Shown here: piece after piece, positions 1 through 7,825 of the stretch | Layout of the letters: every line of letters starts with the position of its first letter | How positions within the stretch are numbered: position 1 is the first letter of the stretch | NCBI GenBank assembly: GCA_945875545.1 | Contig: CAMCKZ010000027.1 | Span: 1-36,349, forward strand | Source of the DNA: Polyangium aurulentum | Lineage (GTDB): Bacteria; Myxococcota_A; Polyangia; Polyangiales; Polyangiaceae | Reading direction: 5' to 3' | DNA: 36,349 bases | Notes under the pieces: model-generated | Told to the model about the DNA's origin: nothing | What the model saw: the letters and a program-made list of their open reading frames with translations, nothing else | Database searches by the model: none | Position numbers and translations under genes: made by a program

Positions 1-280
1 CTGCTACTGGCGCCACGGTCGCCGCGGGGACCGGGTAGACGGAAACCTTCTTCTTGATCTTCGTCTTCCACTCGTAGGTCACGACGCCGTCGATGAGCGA
101 AAACAGCGTGAAATCGCTGCCCGTTCCGACGTTGTGGCCCGCGTGGATCGTGGAGCCGACCTGGCGGATGATGATGTTTCCGGCGCGCACTATTTGCCCG
201 CCGTAGACCTTAACGCCCCGGCGCTGCGAGCTGGAGGTACGACCGTTGCGCGTGGATCCTGCGCCTTTTTTGTGAGCCAT
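1..280 (-). CDS. rpmA: 50S ribosomal protein L27 (partial, runs off left edge)
   Basis: Component of the large ribosomal subunit near the peptidyl-transferase centre. The minus-strand reading frame opens with [14 protein letters not shown], the family signature, and continues through [19 protein letters not shown] and [17 protein letters not shown], all typical of L27. Bacterial L27 is usually about 85 residues. Here 93 codons are open without a stop, and the last visible part (after [20 protein letters not shown]) is a Pro/Ala/Val-rich extension, so the protein is longer than usual and its true C-terminus lies outside the window. It lies 33 bp downstream of rplU in the common rplU-rpmA order, presumably one transcript. 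Identity is certain; only the C-terminus is unknown. Confidence 0.95.
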   Translation of the reverse strand, partial: MAHKKGAGSTRNGRTSSSQRRGVKVYGGQIVRAGNIIIRQVGSTIHAGHNVGTGSDFTLFSLIDGVVTYEWKTKIKKKVSVYPVPAATVAPVA

Positions 281-313
281 GGCTATCTCCTCAAGTAATC
301 AGTTGACCAAGCC

Positions 314-628
314 CTAGGCCTGGATGGTCTCGATGCGAACAGCCGTATACGACTGACGGTGACCGCTCTTGCGGCGGTAGTTCTTGCGGCGCTTGAACTT
401 GAAGATGGTGATTTTGGGGCCGCGCTCTTGGGCGACAACCTTGCCGACAACCTTCGCGCCTGCGAGGGTGGGCAGGCCAATTTTGGTCTCGACGCCTTCG
501 CCGGCAACGAGCAGCACTTCGGTGAACTCGACGGCGCCGCCGGTTTCGATCAAAAGCTTTTCGACGCGGAGCGTTTCGCCCTGCGTAACCCGGTATTGCT
601 TTCCGCCAGTTTTGATGATCGCGAACAT
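314..628 (-). CDS. rplU: 50S ribosomal protein L21
   Basis: Large-subunit ribosomal protein that binds 23S rRNA. The 104-residue product begins MFAIIKTGGKQYRVTQGE, the standard L21 N-terminus, and carries KITIFKFKRRKNYRRKSGHRQ near its end, the typical basic L21 tail. The frame is open further upstream (to 772) but the family start is the ATG at 628, which has an AGAGGGA Shine-Dalgarno sequence just before it. It is the first gene of rplU-rpmA. The 203-bp region upstream is shared with the divergent dapA gene and should hold promoters for both; I could not pick out a convincing pair of boxes there. Confidence 0.97.
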   Translation of the reverse strand: MFAIIKTGGKQYRVTQGETLRVEKLLIETGGAVEFTEVLLVAGEGVETKIGLPTLAGAKVVGKVVAQERGPKITIFKFKRRKNYRRKSGHRQSYTAVRIETIQA

Positions 629-831
629 CAGTCCCTCTTTCGTGGTCTCCGCGAACGATGCCCTGCGAGTAAAAAAGATACTTGCGCGAGGCTCGGGCAC
701 GGGGGGTGCGGAAAAAAACCGCCGACCGACGCGCTTAGTCCACATGGACGAAGGGTCAAGAAAAACCGGCACATGGGCCGCGCAAAAGCTGTGCTGGTCG
801 ACGGCACGCGGGTTCGCTATCGCTCTGCGTC

Positions 832-1740
832 ATGACGAATTTCCGCGCTCGCGGGGCTTACACGGCACTCGTTACCCCGTTTCTCGCCGCTGGCGACCAA
901 GCCGTCGACTGGCCAGCCTTCGAGAGACTTATCGAAGCCCAGGTTTTCGCCGGCGTTGCGGGGGTTGTTCCCTGCGGAACCACGGGCGAAAGTCCGACCC
1001 TCAGCGACGACGAACAGGCGGAGGTCGTGGCGCGCACCGTGAAACTCGCGCGGGGCCGGGTCGAGGTCGTGGCCGGTTGCGGAGGGTCGAGCACCGCGAA
1101 AGCCGCAGGCCTCGCGCGCAAAGCCGAGGCCGCCGGTGCCAGCGCCGTGATGGTCGTTGTGCCGTATTACAACCGCCCAACGCAAGAAGGACTCGTGCGC
1201 CATTACGTGCATATTGCACAGAGTATTTCGTTGCCTCTGGTCGTCTACAACATCCCCGGGCGCAGCGCCGTCGACCTAAGCCTCGATAGTCTGGCGCGCA
1301 TCGCGGACGCGTGCAGCAATGTCGTGGCGGTCAAAGAGGCGACGGGAAATGTGCTTCGTGGGCAGGAAATAAGCAGGCGTTTCGGAGATAGGCTTCACGT
1401 GCTTTCCGGCGACGACGCCCTCACGCTGGCCATGCTTTCCGTTGGTGCCACGGGCGTTATCAGCGTGGCGTCGAATGTCCGACCGCGGGCTGTCGCGCGC
1501 GTGATCGAACTTTGGAACGAGGGGCGATGTGGCGAGGCGCTGCTCCTCCATCGACGACTTCTTCCCGTGTACGAAGCCATGTTCTGCGAGGCGAACCCAG
1601 GGCCAGCCAAATATGTTCTCGCGTCGGAGGGCATGATGGGCAACGAATTGCGCCTTCCAATGACCCCGGTGATGGAGGCGTCTGGAGCGCGAATATCAGG
1701 AATTATGCAGGCGTTTGATGCAGCTGGGGCCTTGCCGTGA
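832..1740 (+). CDS. dapA: 4-hydroxy-tetrahydrodipicolinate synthase (DapA)
   Basis: Cytoplasmic enzyme that condenses pyruvate with aspartate semialdehyde, the first committed step to diaminopimelate (peptidoglycan) and lysine. The 302-residue protein matches the family length of about 290-300. Visible landmarks are CGTTGESPTL (residues 48-57, with the Thr pair of the active site), PYYNRPTQEG (111-120), the catalytic Tyr139 and Arg144 in VVYNIPGRS, and the Schiff-base Lys168 in VKEATGN. No clear Shine-Dalgarno sequence precedes the ATG at 832. Its stop overlaps the start of dapB (GTGA), so the two are translationally coupled consecutive steps of one pathway. Confidence 0.96.
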   Translation: MTNFRARGAYTALVTPFLAAGDQAVDWPAFERLIEAQVFAGVAGVVPCGTTGESPTLSDDEQAEVVARTVKLARGRVEVVAGCGGSSTAKAAGLARKAEAAGASAVMVVVPYYNRPTQEGLVRHYVHIAQSISLPLVVYNIPGRSAVDLSLDSLARIADACSNVVAVKEATGNVLRGQEISRRFGDRLHVLSGDDALTLAMLSVGATGVISVASNVRPRAVARVIELWNEGRCGEALLLHRRLLPVYEAMFCEANPGPAKYVLASEGMMGNELRLPMTPVMEASGARISGIMQAFDAAGALP

Positions 1741-2525
1741 CGACGCGCATCGCCGTGTGGGGCGCCTCGGGCCGAATGGGCCGCGTTCTTCAAGGATTGA
1801 TCGATGAAGATGCATCATGCACGCTTTCTGCCGCCATCGCGCACGAGGTCGCGCCGACTGTTTTGAGCGCGCGTAACTCCCTCGGGGTCACCTCGCTGAC
1901 GCTGGCTGCGGGCACCGAATTCGACGCGCTCATCGACTTTTCGCGCCCCGACGCTTTTCAATCGGCGCTCGCGGCCGCCGTTCTCGCGAAGGCCGCATTT
2001 GTGAGCGGCACCACGGGTCTTGACGCCGATGGTTTTCGCGCCTTGGATGCCGCTGCTACGGAGATTCCCGTGCTTTGGGAGCCCAACATGTCGGTCGGGG
2101 TGCTCGTGCTGGCGCGCCTCGTGGAGCAGGCCGTGCGCGCGCTCGGCGAAGAATTTGATGTCGAAATTGTAGAAGCTCACCATCGGCGAAAGGTCGATGC
2201 ACCGAGCGGCACCGCGCTTCGTTTGGGTGAGGCCGCGTGCCGCGCGAGGCCCGAACTTGGAGCCGCGACGGCCCACGGGCGCGAGGGGCAAGGGGGTGAA
2301 CGCCCTGTTTCCGAGCACACTTCTAGGGCCGAAATCGGGTACCATGCCGTTCGCGGAGGCGACGTCGTGGGCGATCACACGGTTCACCTCCTGGGCCTAG
2401 GCGAGCGGCTTGAACTCACCCACCGTGCTACGGATCGCAGCGTATTTGCTCGCGGCGCGCTGCGGGCGGCCAAGGCGCTGCGCGGCAAGGCACCGGGGCG
2501 CTACACCCTCGCCGACCTCATCTGA
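1737..2525 (+). CDS. dapB: 4-hydroxy-tetrahydrodipicolinate reductase (DapB)
   Basis: NAD(P)H-dependent reductase that follows DapA in diaminopimelate/lysine synthesis. It uses a GTG start inside the dapA stop (GTGA overlap). The 262-residue product opens with a Rossmann nucleotide-binding loop VWGASGRMG (residues 7-15) and contains the substrate-binding and catalytic signature EAHHRRKVDAPSGTAL, virtually the canonical DapB motif. Length is normal for the family. It ends 19 bp before the end of malG, which runs towards it on the other strand. Confidence 0.96.
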   Translation: MTTRIAVWGASGRMGRVLQGLIDEDASCTLSAAIAHEVAPTVLSARNSLGVTSLTLAAGTEFDALIDFSRPDAFQSALAAAVLAKAAFVSGTTGLDADGFRALDAAATEIPVLWEPNMSVGVLVLARLVEQAVRALGEEFDVEIVEAHHRRKVDAPSGTALRLGEAACRARPELGAATAHGREGQGGERPVSEHTSRAEIGYHAVRGGDVVGDHTVHLLGLGERLELTHRATDRSVFARGALRAAKALRGKAPGRYTLADLI

Positions 2526-2548
2526 CGAAGATGCTGGCCACGCGTCAG
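2522..2548. terminator. Small inverted repeat between converging dapB and malG
   Basis: CTGACG (2522-2527) is repeated inverted as CGTCAG (2543-2548) across the 19-bp gap where dapB and malG converge, overlapping both stop regions. The stem is only six base pairs and there is no T-run on either side, so a role as a bidirectional terminator is a weak guess from position. Confidence 0.2.
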
Positions 2549-3372
2549 CCCTTGACGCCGCCCGCGGTCAGGCCCGCGACGAGACTTTTTTGGGCCACGT
2601 AAAAAAGCGCGATGACCGGAATGGAGACGACGAGGGCGCCCGCGGCGAAGACTCCCCAGCGGGCCGCGTGCTCGCCCACGAGGCGCTGAAGAACGACGGG
2701 CATCGTGAAGGCGCTTTCGCGCGAGAGCAGGGTTGCGGCGAGAATAAATTCGTTCCACGCGCTCATGAACGCGAAGAGAAATGTGACAGCAATTGCAGGG
2801 CGCGCCGCAGGAAGTACGACGGTGATGAATGCGCGAAGGCGGGATGCGCCATCGACCCACGCGGCCTCTTCGAGCTCCACGGGGATGGTCTCGAAGGCGC
2901 CCTTGAGCTGGAGTACCGCGAAGGGAATGGCCGTTGTGGCGTAGACGAGCACGAGGCCCAAACGTGAGTCGAGGAGGCCGAGGGTTTGCAGAATCGCGTA
3001 GAGAGGCACCGCACTTGCGACCCCGGGAAACATCTGCGTCCACAGCATGGTGCGAAGCCCGGCCTTGGCCCCAAGAAACGAAAACCGCGCCAATGCATAC
3101 GACGCAGGGAGGGCCAGCACGATGGCGACGGTCGCTGTTGCGAAGGAAATAACCAGGGAATTACCTAGTTGCGTCCAAAAGTGCGGGTTGCCCTCGACGA
3201 GCGCCCGCGCATTCGCGAGGGACGGACTCGATGAGAGAGGCCACATGCGCGCATCGCTCGAAAGGCCCGTGGGGGAAAGCGCCAGACCGAAGACCCAAAA
3301 AAGCGGGTAGAGTGCAAAGACCGTTGCGGCGATGGCGAGGGCGTGGGCCGCAATGGCTTCAAGGTGCTTCAC
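2545..3372 (-). CDS. malG: Maltose-type ABC transporter permease (MalG-like)
   Basis: Inner-membrane permease half of a carbohydrate ABC importer. The 275-residue product starts with a GTG that overlaps the stop of the upstream malE-malF fusion gene (GTGA), so translation is coupled. It has about six hydrophobic spans, the first at residues 8-31, and the EAA loop that docks onto the ATPase, IPVELEEAAWVDGASRLRAF (163-182) followed by VLPAARP. The open frame reaches further upstream, but that part only mirrors the fused gene in another frame. Family length is 275-300. Sugar specificity cannot be read from sequence; maltose/maltodextrin is suggested by the binding domain next door. Confidence 0.88.
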   Translation of the reverse strand: MKHLEAIAAHALAIAATVFALYPLFWVFGLALSPTGLSSDARMWPLSSSPSLANARALVEGNPHFWTQLGNSLVISFATATVAIVLALPASYALARFSFLGAKAGLRTMLWTQMFPGVASAVPLYAILQTLGLLDSRLGLVLVYATTAIPFAVLQLKGAFETIPVELEEAAWVDGASRLRAFITVVLPAARPAIAVTFLFAFMSAWNEFILAATLLSRESAFTMPVVLQRLVGEHAARWGVFAAGALVVSIPVIALFYVAQKSLVAGLTAGGVKG

Positions 3373-5612
3373 GACGTGGCCTTCTTTCCGATGGCGTCGA
3401 GGGCGCGGGTGCCGAGCACGAGAAGCAAAAATATGAGCACCGCGTAAGCCGCGCCGTAACCCACTTGGGCGTCCCGCGTGAAGGCCCAGTGGTAGGCCTC
3501 GGACACGAGAATATCCGTGGATCCATCGGGTTCGCCGCCGGAGACGAGGCACACGACGTTGAACTGATTGAAGGTCCACACGGTGCCCAAAAGCACGCTC
3601 GGCAAGAGGGCCGGTACGAGGAGGGGAAACGTCACGTAACGAAACCGTTGCCACCGCGTGGCGCCGTCGATGGAGGCCGCTTCGAGCACCTCTTGGGGCA
3701 GGCCCGTGATGGCCCCAATCGTGACGACCATGAAGAACGGAAACCCCAGCCACACGTTCGTGGCGACGTTCGCCGCGAAGGCCGTCGAGAAGCGCGCAAA
3801 CCACGAAATGGGCTCGACGCCAAAATGCATGAGGAGTGCATTGATTGCTCCAAATTGCCTGTGAAACATGCCCTTCCATGCGAGAGCACTTACGTAAGAA
3901 GGCACCGCCCAAGGCAGCACGAGGAGCACACGGTAAAAGGTTTTCAGCCGCATCAAAGGCCGTGAAAGGGCCAGGCCCAGCGACACGCCGATGGTGACGT
4001 GAAGCGCCACGTTCGCTGCCGTCCAAAGCAGCGTGACGACGAGCGTGCGCCAAAAAGAACCGAGGCCCAAAAGCTCGCCGCCGCGCGCGGTGAGAATGGA
4101 AACGTAATTGGCCGCGCCGACAAAACGAGGCTCGGACCGCGAGCCCGCGTAGAGCGAGGTTGCCGCGCCGACAATGAGCGGAACCCCGACGAGAAGCAGC
4201 AAAAGAAGCGCCGCATGCGTCACCCACGCGTACGCCGGAAGAGAACGCTTGAACGCCGCCCCCCAATCTTGCTCGCGCGAGCGGCGGTAAAAAATGGCCG
4301 CGCCAAGGAGGCTGAGAGCCCCAAGGGCGAGGGTCCAGGGTGTGGGGCTTGTGGGCAGTGGCAAGGGCCGCGTAACGTCCAAGAAACGGCGTTCAGCCAT
4401 CGCCGCGGCGCTCTCCGGCGTGAGGTCGCCGCGGAGAACGGCCTTGAGCGCGCCTCCCATGGGCTCCCAGGTGGCCCGCATGGTGACGGTGCTCGGCATG
4501 GGCACCGCGGTCTTTGCCGCGAGGCGAAAGGCCGCGAGGGCAGGAATATTGGCGAGTTCCGCGCGCCCATCGAGGGCCCTTCGGGGCACAACTTGATGAC
4601 CTTCGAGGGAACGCAGCATCGCGCCGTCGTCGAACGCGATGGCGCGCGCCAAATCTTGCACGGGCCCTCGGCCGCTTTTTCCCTTCGCGAAAAACAGGGC
4701 TTCGACCGTGAGGAACGGGCGCAGCGCCGCACCCCCGCGATGCAGCGGCGGAATCGGGAGCACTTCTACATTTGGCCGCGCGAGGGCTTCGCCGAGAGCC
4801 CAGGGGCCGGAAATCATCGCAGCGGCCCGCCCCTCGGAAAAAAGCTGAGAAACCAGCGCCGCGGAGGCCTCGGAAGGCACGCGCCCGGAGGCTGCCAGCA
4901 CTTGAACGGAGCGAAGAGCTTCGACTGCCTCGGCGCCCTTGAAACCGAACGTCCCGTCGTCGCGGAGAAACGAGGAACCTGCACCATGCACAAAGATGGC
5001 AAACGCATACGATGACTCGTTTTCGTAAGCCAACGAATAGGTGCCAGCTTGACGAGGGGGCGGCAAGTCGTCGAGGCTTGCGATGGGGCCGGGGACTTGG
5101 GCGCGGTCGACGAAAAGGGCCAGGCTTTTGACCGCCAATGGAAGGCCAAAAAGGGCATGGTCTTTGAGAAGTGCCCGGCGCGCGGAGGAGTCAAATCCCT
5201 GCGTATTTCCGCCATTTTTGGCATCGCGTAGGCCGTCGTGTGCCGGCGCATCGAGGCCCTCGTCAAGGCCCTCGTCAAGGCCCTCGTCAAGGCCGGTTGG
5301 CACGGGCTCCACGAGATTGTCGCGGAGGTAAGTGCCGAGGCGCTCGTGGGCCTCGATGAAGAGATCGGGCCCGTTGCCGTTGGGAATAGCGGCGGCAAGT
5401 TTCGAACCGTAGGCGTCGAAGGGAACTGCCAGCACCGTGACCCGATGGCCGGTGCGCGCCGCAAAACCGTGCACCACATGTTCGAGCGCCCGGGCCTCGG
5501 CGTCGCGGTAGGCGTGCCACAGGGTGAGCTCGTCGCCTTGCGCGGATGCGGAAAACGCGGAAAATATCAGGAAAAATAAGGCGGAAAGGCCAGGCCACAC
5601 GGAGGCTGTCAT
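3369..5612 (-). CDS. malF: MalE-MalF fusion: maltose-binding domain joined to ABC permease
   Basis: One 747-residue polypeptide carries both the periplasmic substrate-binding domain and a permease. Residues 1-24 form a signal-like hydrophobic start ending SASA. Residues about 26-410 resemble maltose-binding protein: ELTLWHAYRDAEARALEHV, then GPDLFIEAHERLGTY (81-95), FGLPLAVKSLALFVD, and ISGPWALGEAL, each with a recognisable counterpart in MalE. A membrane span follows near 427-443, then about six spans of a MalF-type permease with the EAA loop EVLEAASIDGATRWQRFRYV at 641-660. A run of GLDE repeats (107-121) sits in a surface loop of the binding domain. malG follows with overlap and malK precedes 6 bp away. 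I see no separate binding-protein gene here. I recall fused MalE-MalF proteins being described in Bdellovibrio; the frame is uninterrupted, so this is not an assembly artefact visible from the sequence. Confidence 0.9.
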   Translation of the reverse strand: MTASVWPGLSALFFLIFSAFSASAQGDELTLWHAYRDAEARALEHVVHGFAARTGHRVTVLAVPFDAYGSKLAAAIPNGNGPDLFIEAHERLGTYLRDNLVEPVPTGLDEGLDEGLDEGLDAPAHDGLRDAKNGGNTQGFDSSARRALLKDHALFGLPLAVKSLALFVDRAQVPGPIASLDDLPPPRQAGTYSLAYENESSYAFAIFVHGAGSSFLRDDGTFGFKGAEAVEALRSVQVLAASGRVPSEASAALVSQLFSEGRAAAMISGPWALGEALARPNVEVLPIPPLHRGGAALRPFLTVEALFFAKGKSGRGPVQDLARAIAFDDGAMLRSLEGHQVVPRRALDGRAELANIPALAAFRLAAKTAVPMPSTVTMRATWEPMGGALKAVLRGDLTPESAAAMAERRFLDVTRPLPLPTSPTPWTLALGALSLLGAAIFYRRSREQDWGAAFKRSLPAYAWVTHAALLLLLLVGVPLIVGAATSLYAGSRSEPRFVGAANYVSILTARGGELLGLGSFWRTLVVTLLWTAANVALHVTIGVSLGLALSRPLMRLKTFYRVLLVLPWAVPSYVSALAWKGMFHRQFGAINALLMHFGVEPISWFARFSTAFAANVATNVWLGFPFFMVVTIGAITGLPQEVLEAASIDGATRWQRFRYVTFPLLVPALLPSVLLGTVWTFNQFNVVCLVSGGEPDGSTDILVSEAYHWAFTRDAQVGYGAAYAVLIFLLLVLGTRALDAIGKKATS
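5253..5294. repeat. 12-bp tandem repeat inside malE-malF
   Basis: The unit AAGGCCCTCGTC is repeated about three and a half times. On the coding (minus) strand it encodes GLDE three times followed by GLD, residues 107-121 of the fusion protein. Because the unit is a multiple of three, gain or loss of copies would lengthen or shorten the loop without breaking the frame. Confidence 0.9.
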
Positions 5613-5618
5613 GACCGG

Positions 5619-6797
5619 TTACTTCGACTCCAAGCGAAGACCCGAGGCGGCGTCGAAAAAATGAAGGCGTTCCGGATCGATCGCGACCTCCATCGCGTCT
5701 CCCACGACGGCCTTGCGCATGGCGTCGCCTTCAAGCCGGATCACCATGTTGGCGCCGCTCGCGCGTGCCCAACCATGCGCCAATAGTTCGCCGCCGAGGC
5801 GCTCGAAGGCGTCGAAGTGGAGCGTGCCGAGCGCACGTTCACTGGCGCCGCAAGGGTGCAAATCATGCGGTCTTAGGCCCACCACCACTTCTTGGCCCTC
5901 GGGCAATCCGGAGGGTGCAGGCACCGAGAGTCCCTCGGCCTCGATGCGCGATTCGTTCCCGATTCGGCGCACGCGCCCGGTCACGAGGTTCATCGCCGGC
6001 GAGCCCACGAAGCGCGCGACAAAGAGGGAACGCGGGTGGTCGTAGACCTCGGATGGCGGCCCCGATTGCTCCACCCGGCCGGCGTTGAATACCCACAGCC
6101 TGTCGGCGAGGGTCATGGCCTCGACCTGATCGTGCGTGACGTAAATCGATGTGGCGCCGATGCGGTCGTGAAGCTTGCGAATTTCCAGGCGAACGGACGA
6201 TCGAAGGGCGGCGTCGAGGTTCGAAAGCGGCTCGTCGTAGAGGTAGGCTTGCGCCCGCCGCGTGAGTGCGCGACCCATCGCCACGCGCTGCCGCTGACCG
6301 CCGCTCAGCGCCTTGGGCTTGCGTTCCAAATAGGGGTCGAGGCCGAGCATCTGACTGACCTCTTGAACGCGTGCCGCGATCTCGCGCTCGGGCGTTTTTC
6401 GCATGCGCAAACCGAAGGCCAAATTCCCGCGCACGGTGAGGTGCGGGTAGAGCGCGTAACTCTGAAACACCATCGCGATGTCGCGTTCTTGGGGCGGCAA
6501 CAAAGTGACGTCTCGACCGCCAATTCGCACGCTTCCATCGTCGATGGACTCAAGCCCCGCGATGGCCCGCAGCGTCGTCGATTTGCCGCAACCCGATGGG
6601 CCCACGAGCACCGCAAACTCGCCCTCGCGCACGTCGAAATCGATGCCCTTGAGAATGGCCGTGGTGCCAAAACTCTTCTTCACGTTTTGCATCGCGCAGC
6701 GTTCGACTCCGACCGCCGCCGACGAACGCACCGAGAGAGGCGTTTGCAAAGCAGGCGCGGAGGCTACGGCGACCGGGGAAGAAGATGCGTGAAGCAT
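5619..6797 (-). CDS. malK: Sugar ABC transporter ATP-binding protein (MalK-like)
   Basis: Cytoplasmic ATPase that powers the importer encoded by the next two genes. With the ATG at 6797 the product has 392 residues. It shows Walker A GPSGCGKST (66-74), the Q-loop VFQSYALYP, the signature LSGGQRQRVAMGRAL (from 164), Walker B YLYDEPLSNLDA (Asp188, Glu189) and the switch YVTHDQVEAMTL (His222), then a C-terminal regulatory part like that of MalK/UgpC. The start is uncertain: the domain proper begins around VERCAMQNVKKSFG, leaving a 25-30 residue Ala/Ser/Pro-rich N-terminal extension. The frame is open up to 6935, and no good Shine-Dalgarno sequence decides between starts. First gene of malK-(malE-malF)-malG. 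Confidence 0.9.
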   Translation of the reverse strand: MLHASSSPVAVASAPALQTPLSVRSSAAVGVERCAMQNVKKSFGTTAILKGIDFDVREGEFAVLVGPSGCGKSTTLRAIAGLESIDDGSVRIGGRDVTLLPPQERDIAMVFQSYALYPHLTVRGNLAFGLRMRKTPEREIAARVQEVSQMLGLDPYLERKPKALSGGQRQRVAMGRALTRRAQAYLYDEPLSNLDAALRSSVRLEIRKLHDRIGATSIYVTHDQVEAMTLADRLWVFNAGRVEQSGPPSEVYDHPRSLFVARFVGSPAMNLVTGRVRRIGNESRIEAEGLSVPAPSGLPEGQEVVVGLRPHDLHPCGASERALGTLHFDAFERLGGELLAHGWARASGANMVIRLEGDAMRKAVVGDAMEVAIDPERLHFFDAASGLRLESK

Positions 6798-6945
6798 GGG
6801 CGCGTGAGGCCGGGCAGGGCGAAAGGCCTCCCCCGGGAACGGGCCACTTTGTCCGAGAACCCGTCGGACGCAAGGCGTAACGCACGTGTGCGTGACGTTT
6901 GTATGCCAGGCGGGAAAAACCCTAGCAGAACCCATTCGCGCGCAC

Positions 6946-7731
6946 CTAGCTGGACGCGTGCCTTAGCCAGAGGGCGGCTGCGGTGAAGAGCGCCGTTGCG
7001 ATGGCGAGCGCCCACTGCGTGGTGCCTTTGCGGTGAAAGGCGATCCAGTTCGCGTGGCCGGGATGCGAGAAGTTTTCTTCGACGTGGCGCGCGAACGCCG
7101 ACGTGATGACGATCGCTATGGTGAGCGATGTGGCCCGGGTGATGAGCCAGATGCCCATGTCTCCGTAGGCCGCGCCCAGAAACAAGGGGGCCGTCAGGGT
7201 TGCCGCGTGCAGCATCGTCGTGGACGGCGGAAAGTTGAGGCTGACAAAATTAAAGTTCCATATCGTATAGGCGATAGCTGCGCACAGGAATGGTGCGGGA
7301 TAAACAAGGTAATACGTCTGCATCCACTCGACGTGAACAAAAGCAGTAAAAAAGAGAACGACCGCGCCGGCACAGCCGTTGGCCCAATGGCGTTTTCGAA
7401 AGTCTTCGACCACCGCTTCGGCGATGTTGATGCGGTAGAAGAAGAGGACGATGTTGGCGGCGAGGGGACCTGGAAACAAGCCCAGAACGGCCAAGGGCAC
7501 CATCGACCGACTAATCAAAAGCGTGGCGAGCTTAAGCCTGGCAAAGCCCTGCACCCGGCCCGTGACGAGGACCCACGCCGGTGCCAGCACGCACAAGGGA
7601 ACGCCCGCGGCGATGGGAAAGCGCACGGCCAGCGCGGCGGCTGTCATGAGAAAGATGAACGCGCCAAGAACTCGAAAGGTCAGCGTCAGGGTTTCATCGT
7701 GGTACGCACGTGGGGTTGCGGAATCCGCCAT
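6946..7731 (-). CDS. Multi-span integral membrane protein, unknown function
   Basis: I do not recognise this 261-residue protein. From the ATG at 7731 (MADSATPRAYHDETLTL) it contains about seven hydrophobic stretches separated by short loops, for example VLGAFIFLMTAAALAVRF, FFYRINIAEAVVEDFRKRHW with polar and charged residues, and ATALFTAAALWLRHASS at the end. Several His, Trp and Tyr residues (HVEWMQTYYL, YTIWNFNFVSLNF) lie in or near the spans, which could indicate an enzyme or a cofactor-binding membrane protein, but no motif is decisive. It ends about 150 bp before malK in the same direction and follows the glycosyltransferase gene by 94 bp. A part in membrane-lipid metabolism would fit the neighbour but is only inferred. 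Confidence 0.7.
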   Translation of the reverse strand: MADSATPRAYHDETLTLTFRVLGAFIFLMTAAALAVRFPIAAGVPLCVLAPAWVLVTGRVQGFARLKLATLLISRSMVPLAVLGLFPGPLAANIVLFFYRINIAEAVVEDFRKRHWANGCAGAVVLFFTAFVHVEWMQTYYLVYPAPFLCAAIAYTIWNFNFVSLNFPPSTTMLHAATLTAPLFLGAAYGDMGIWLITRATSLTIAIVITSAFARHVEENFSHPGHANWIAFHRKGTTQWALAIATALFTAAALWLRHASS

Positions 7732-7825
7732 GGGCTTATCGTCGCACGGCTTGGTCGGCCTCGCGAGTTTCCGGTGGAAAAAAGGGTGATTTGTCCAAGG
7801 AGCGGTAACGCGAAAACGATGCGGT

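Noticed and set aside
629-831. L21-type RNA leader or defined promoters between rplU and dapA
   Set aside because: There are A/T-rich patches (around 700-715 and 752-760) but no box pair with proper spacing and no hairpin convincing enough to annotate.
384-1289. Long plus-strand reading frame of about 300 codons overlapping rplU and dapA
   Set aside because: It is antisense to rplU and out of frame with dapA, is Arg-rich and repetitive, and has no family pattern. Such frames are common in GC-rich DNA.
3373-4266. Upstream extension of the malG frame
   Set aside because: The residues before the GTG at 3372 are an Arg/His-rich reading of the malE-malF gene in another frame. The start overlapping the upstream stop fits the operon better.
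6798-6935. Longer N-terminus for MalK starting at 6935
   Set aside because: The extra 46 residues are Arg/Pro/His-rich and resemble no ABC ATPase. They are probably leader sequence, although the real start remains uncertain.
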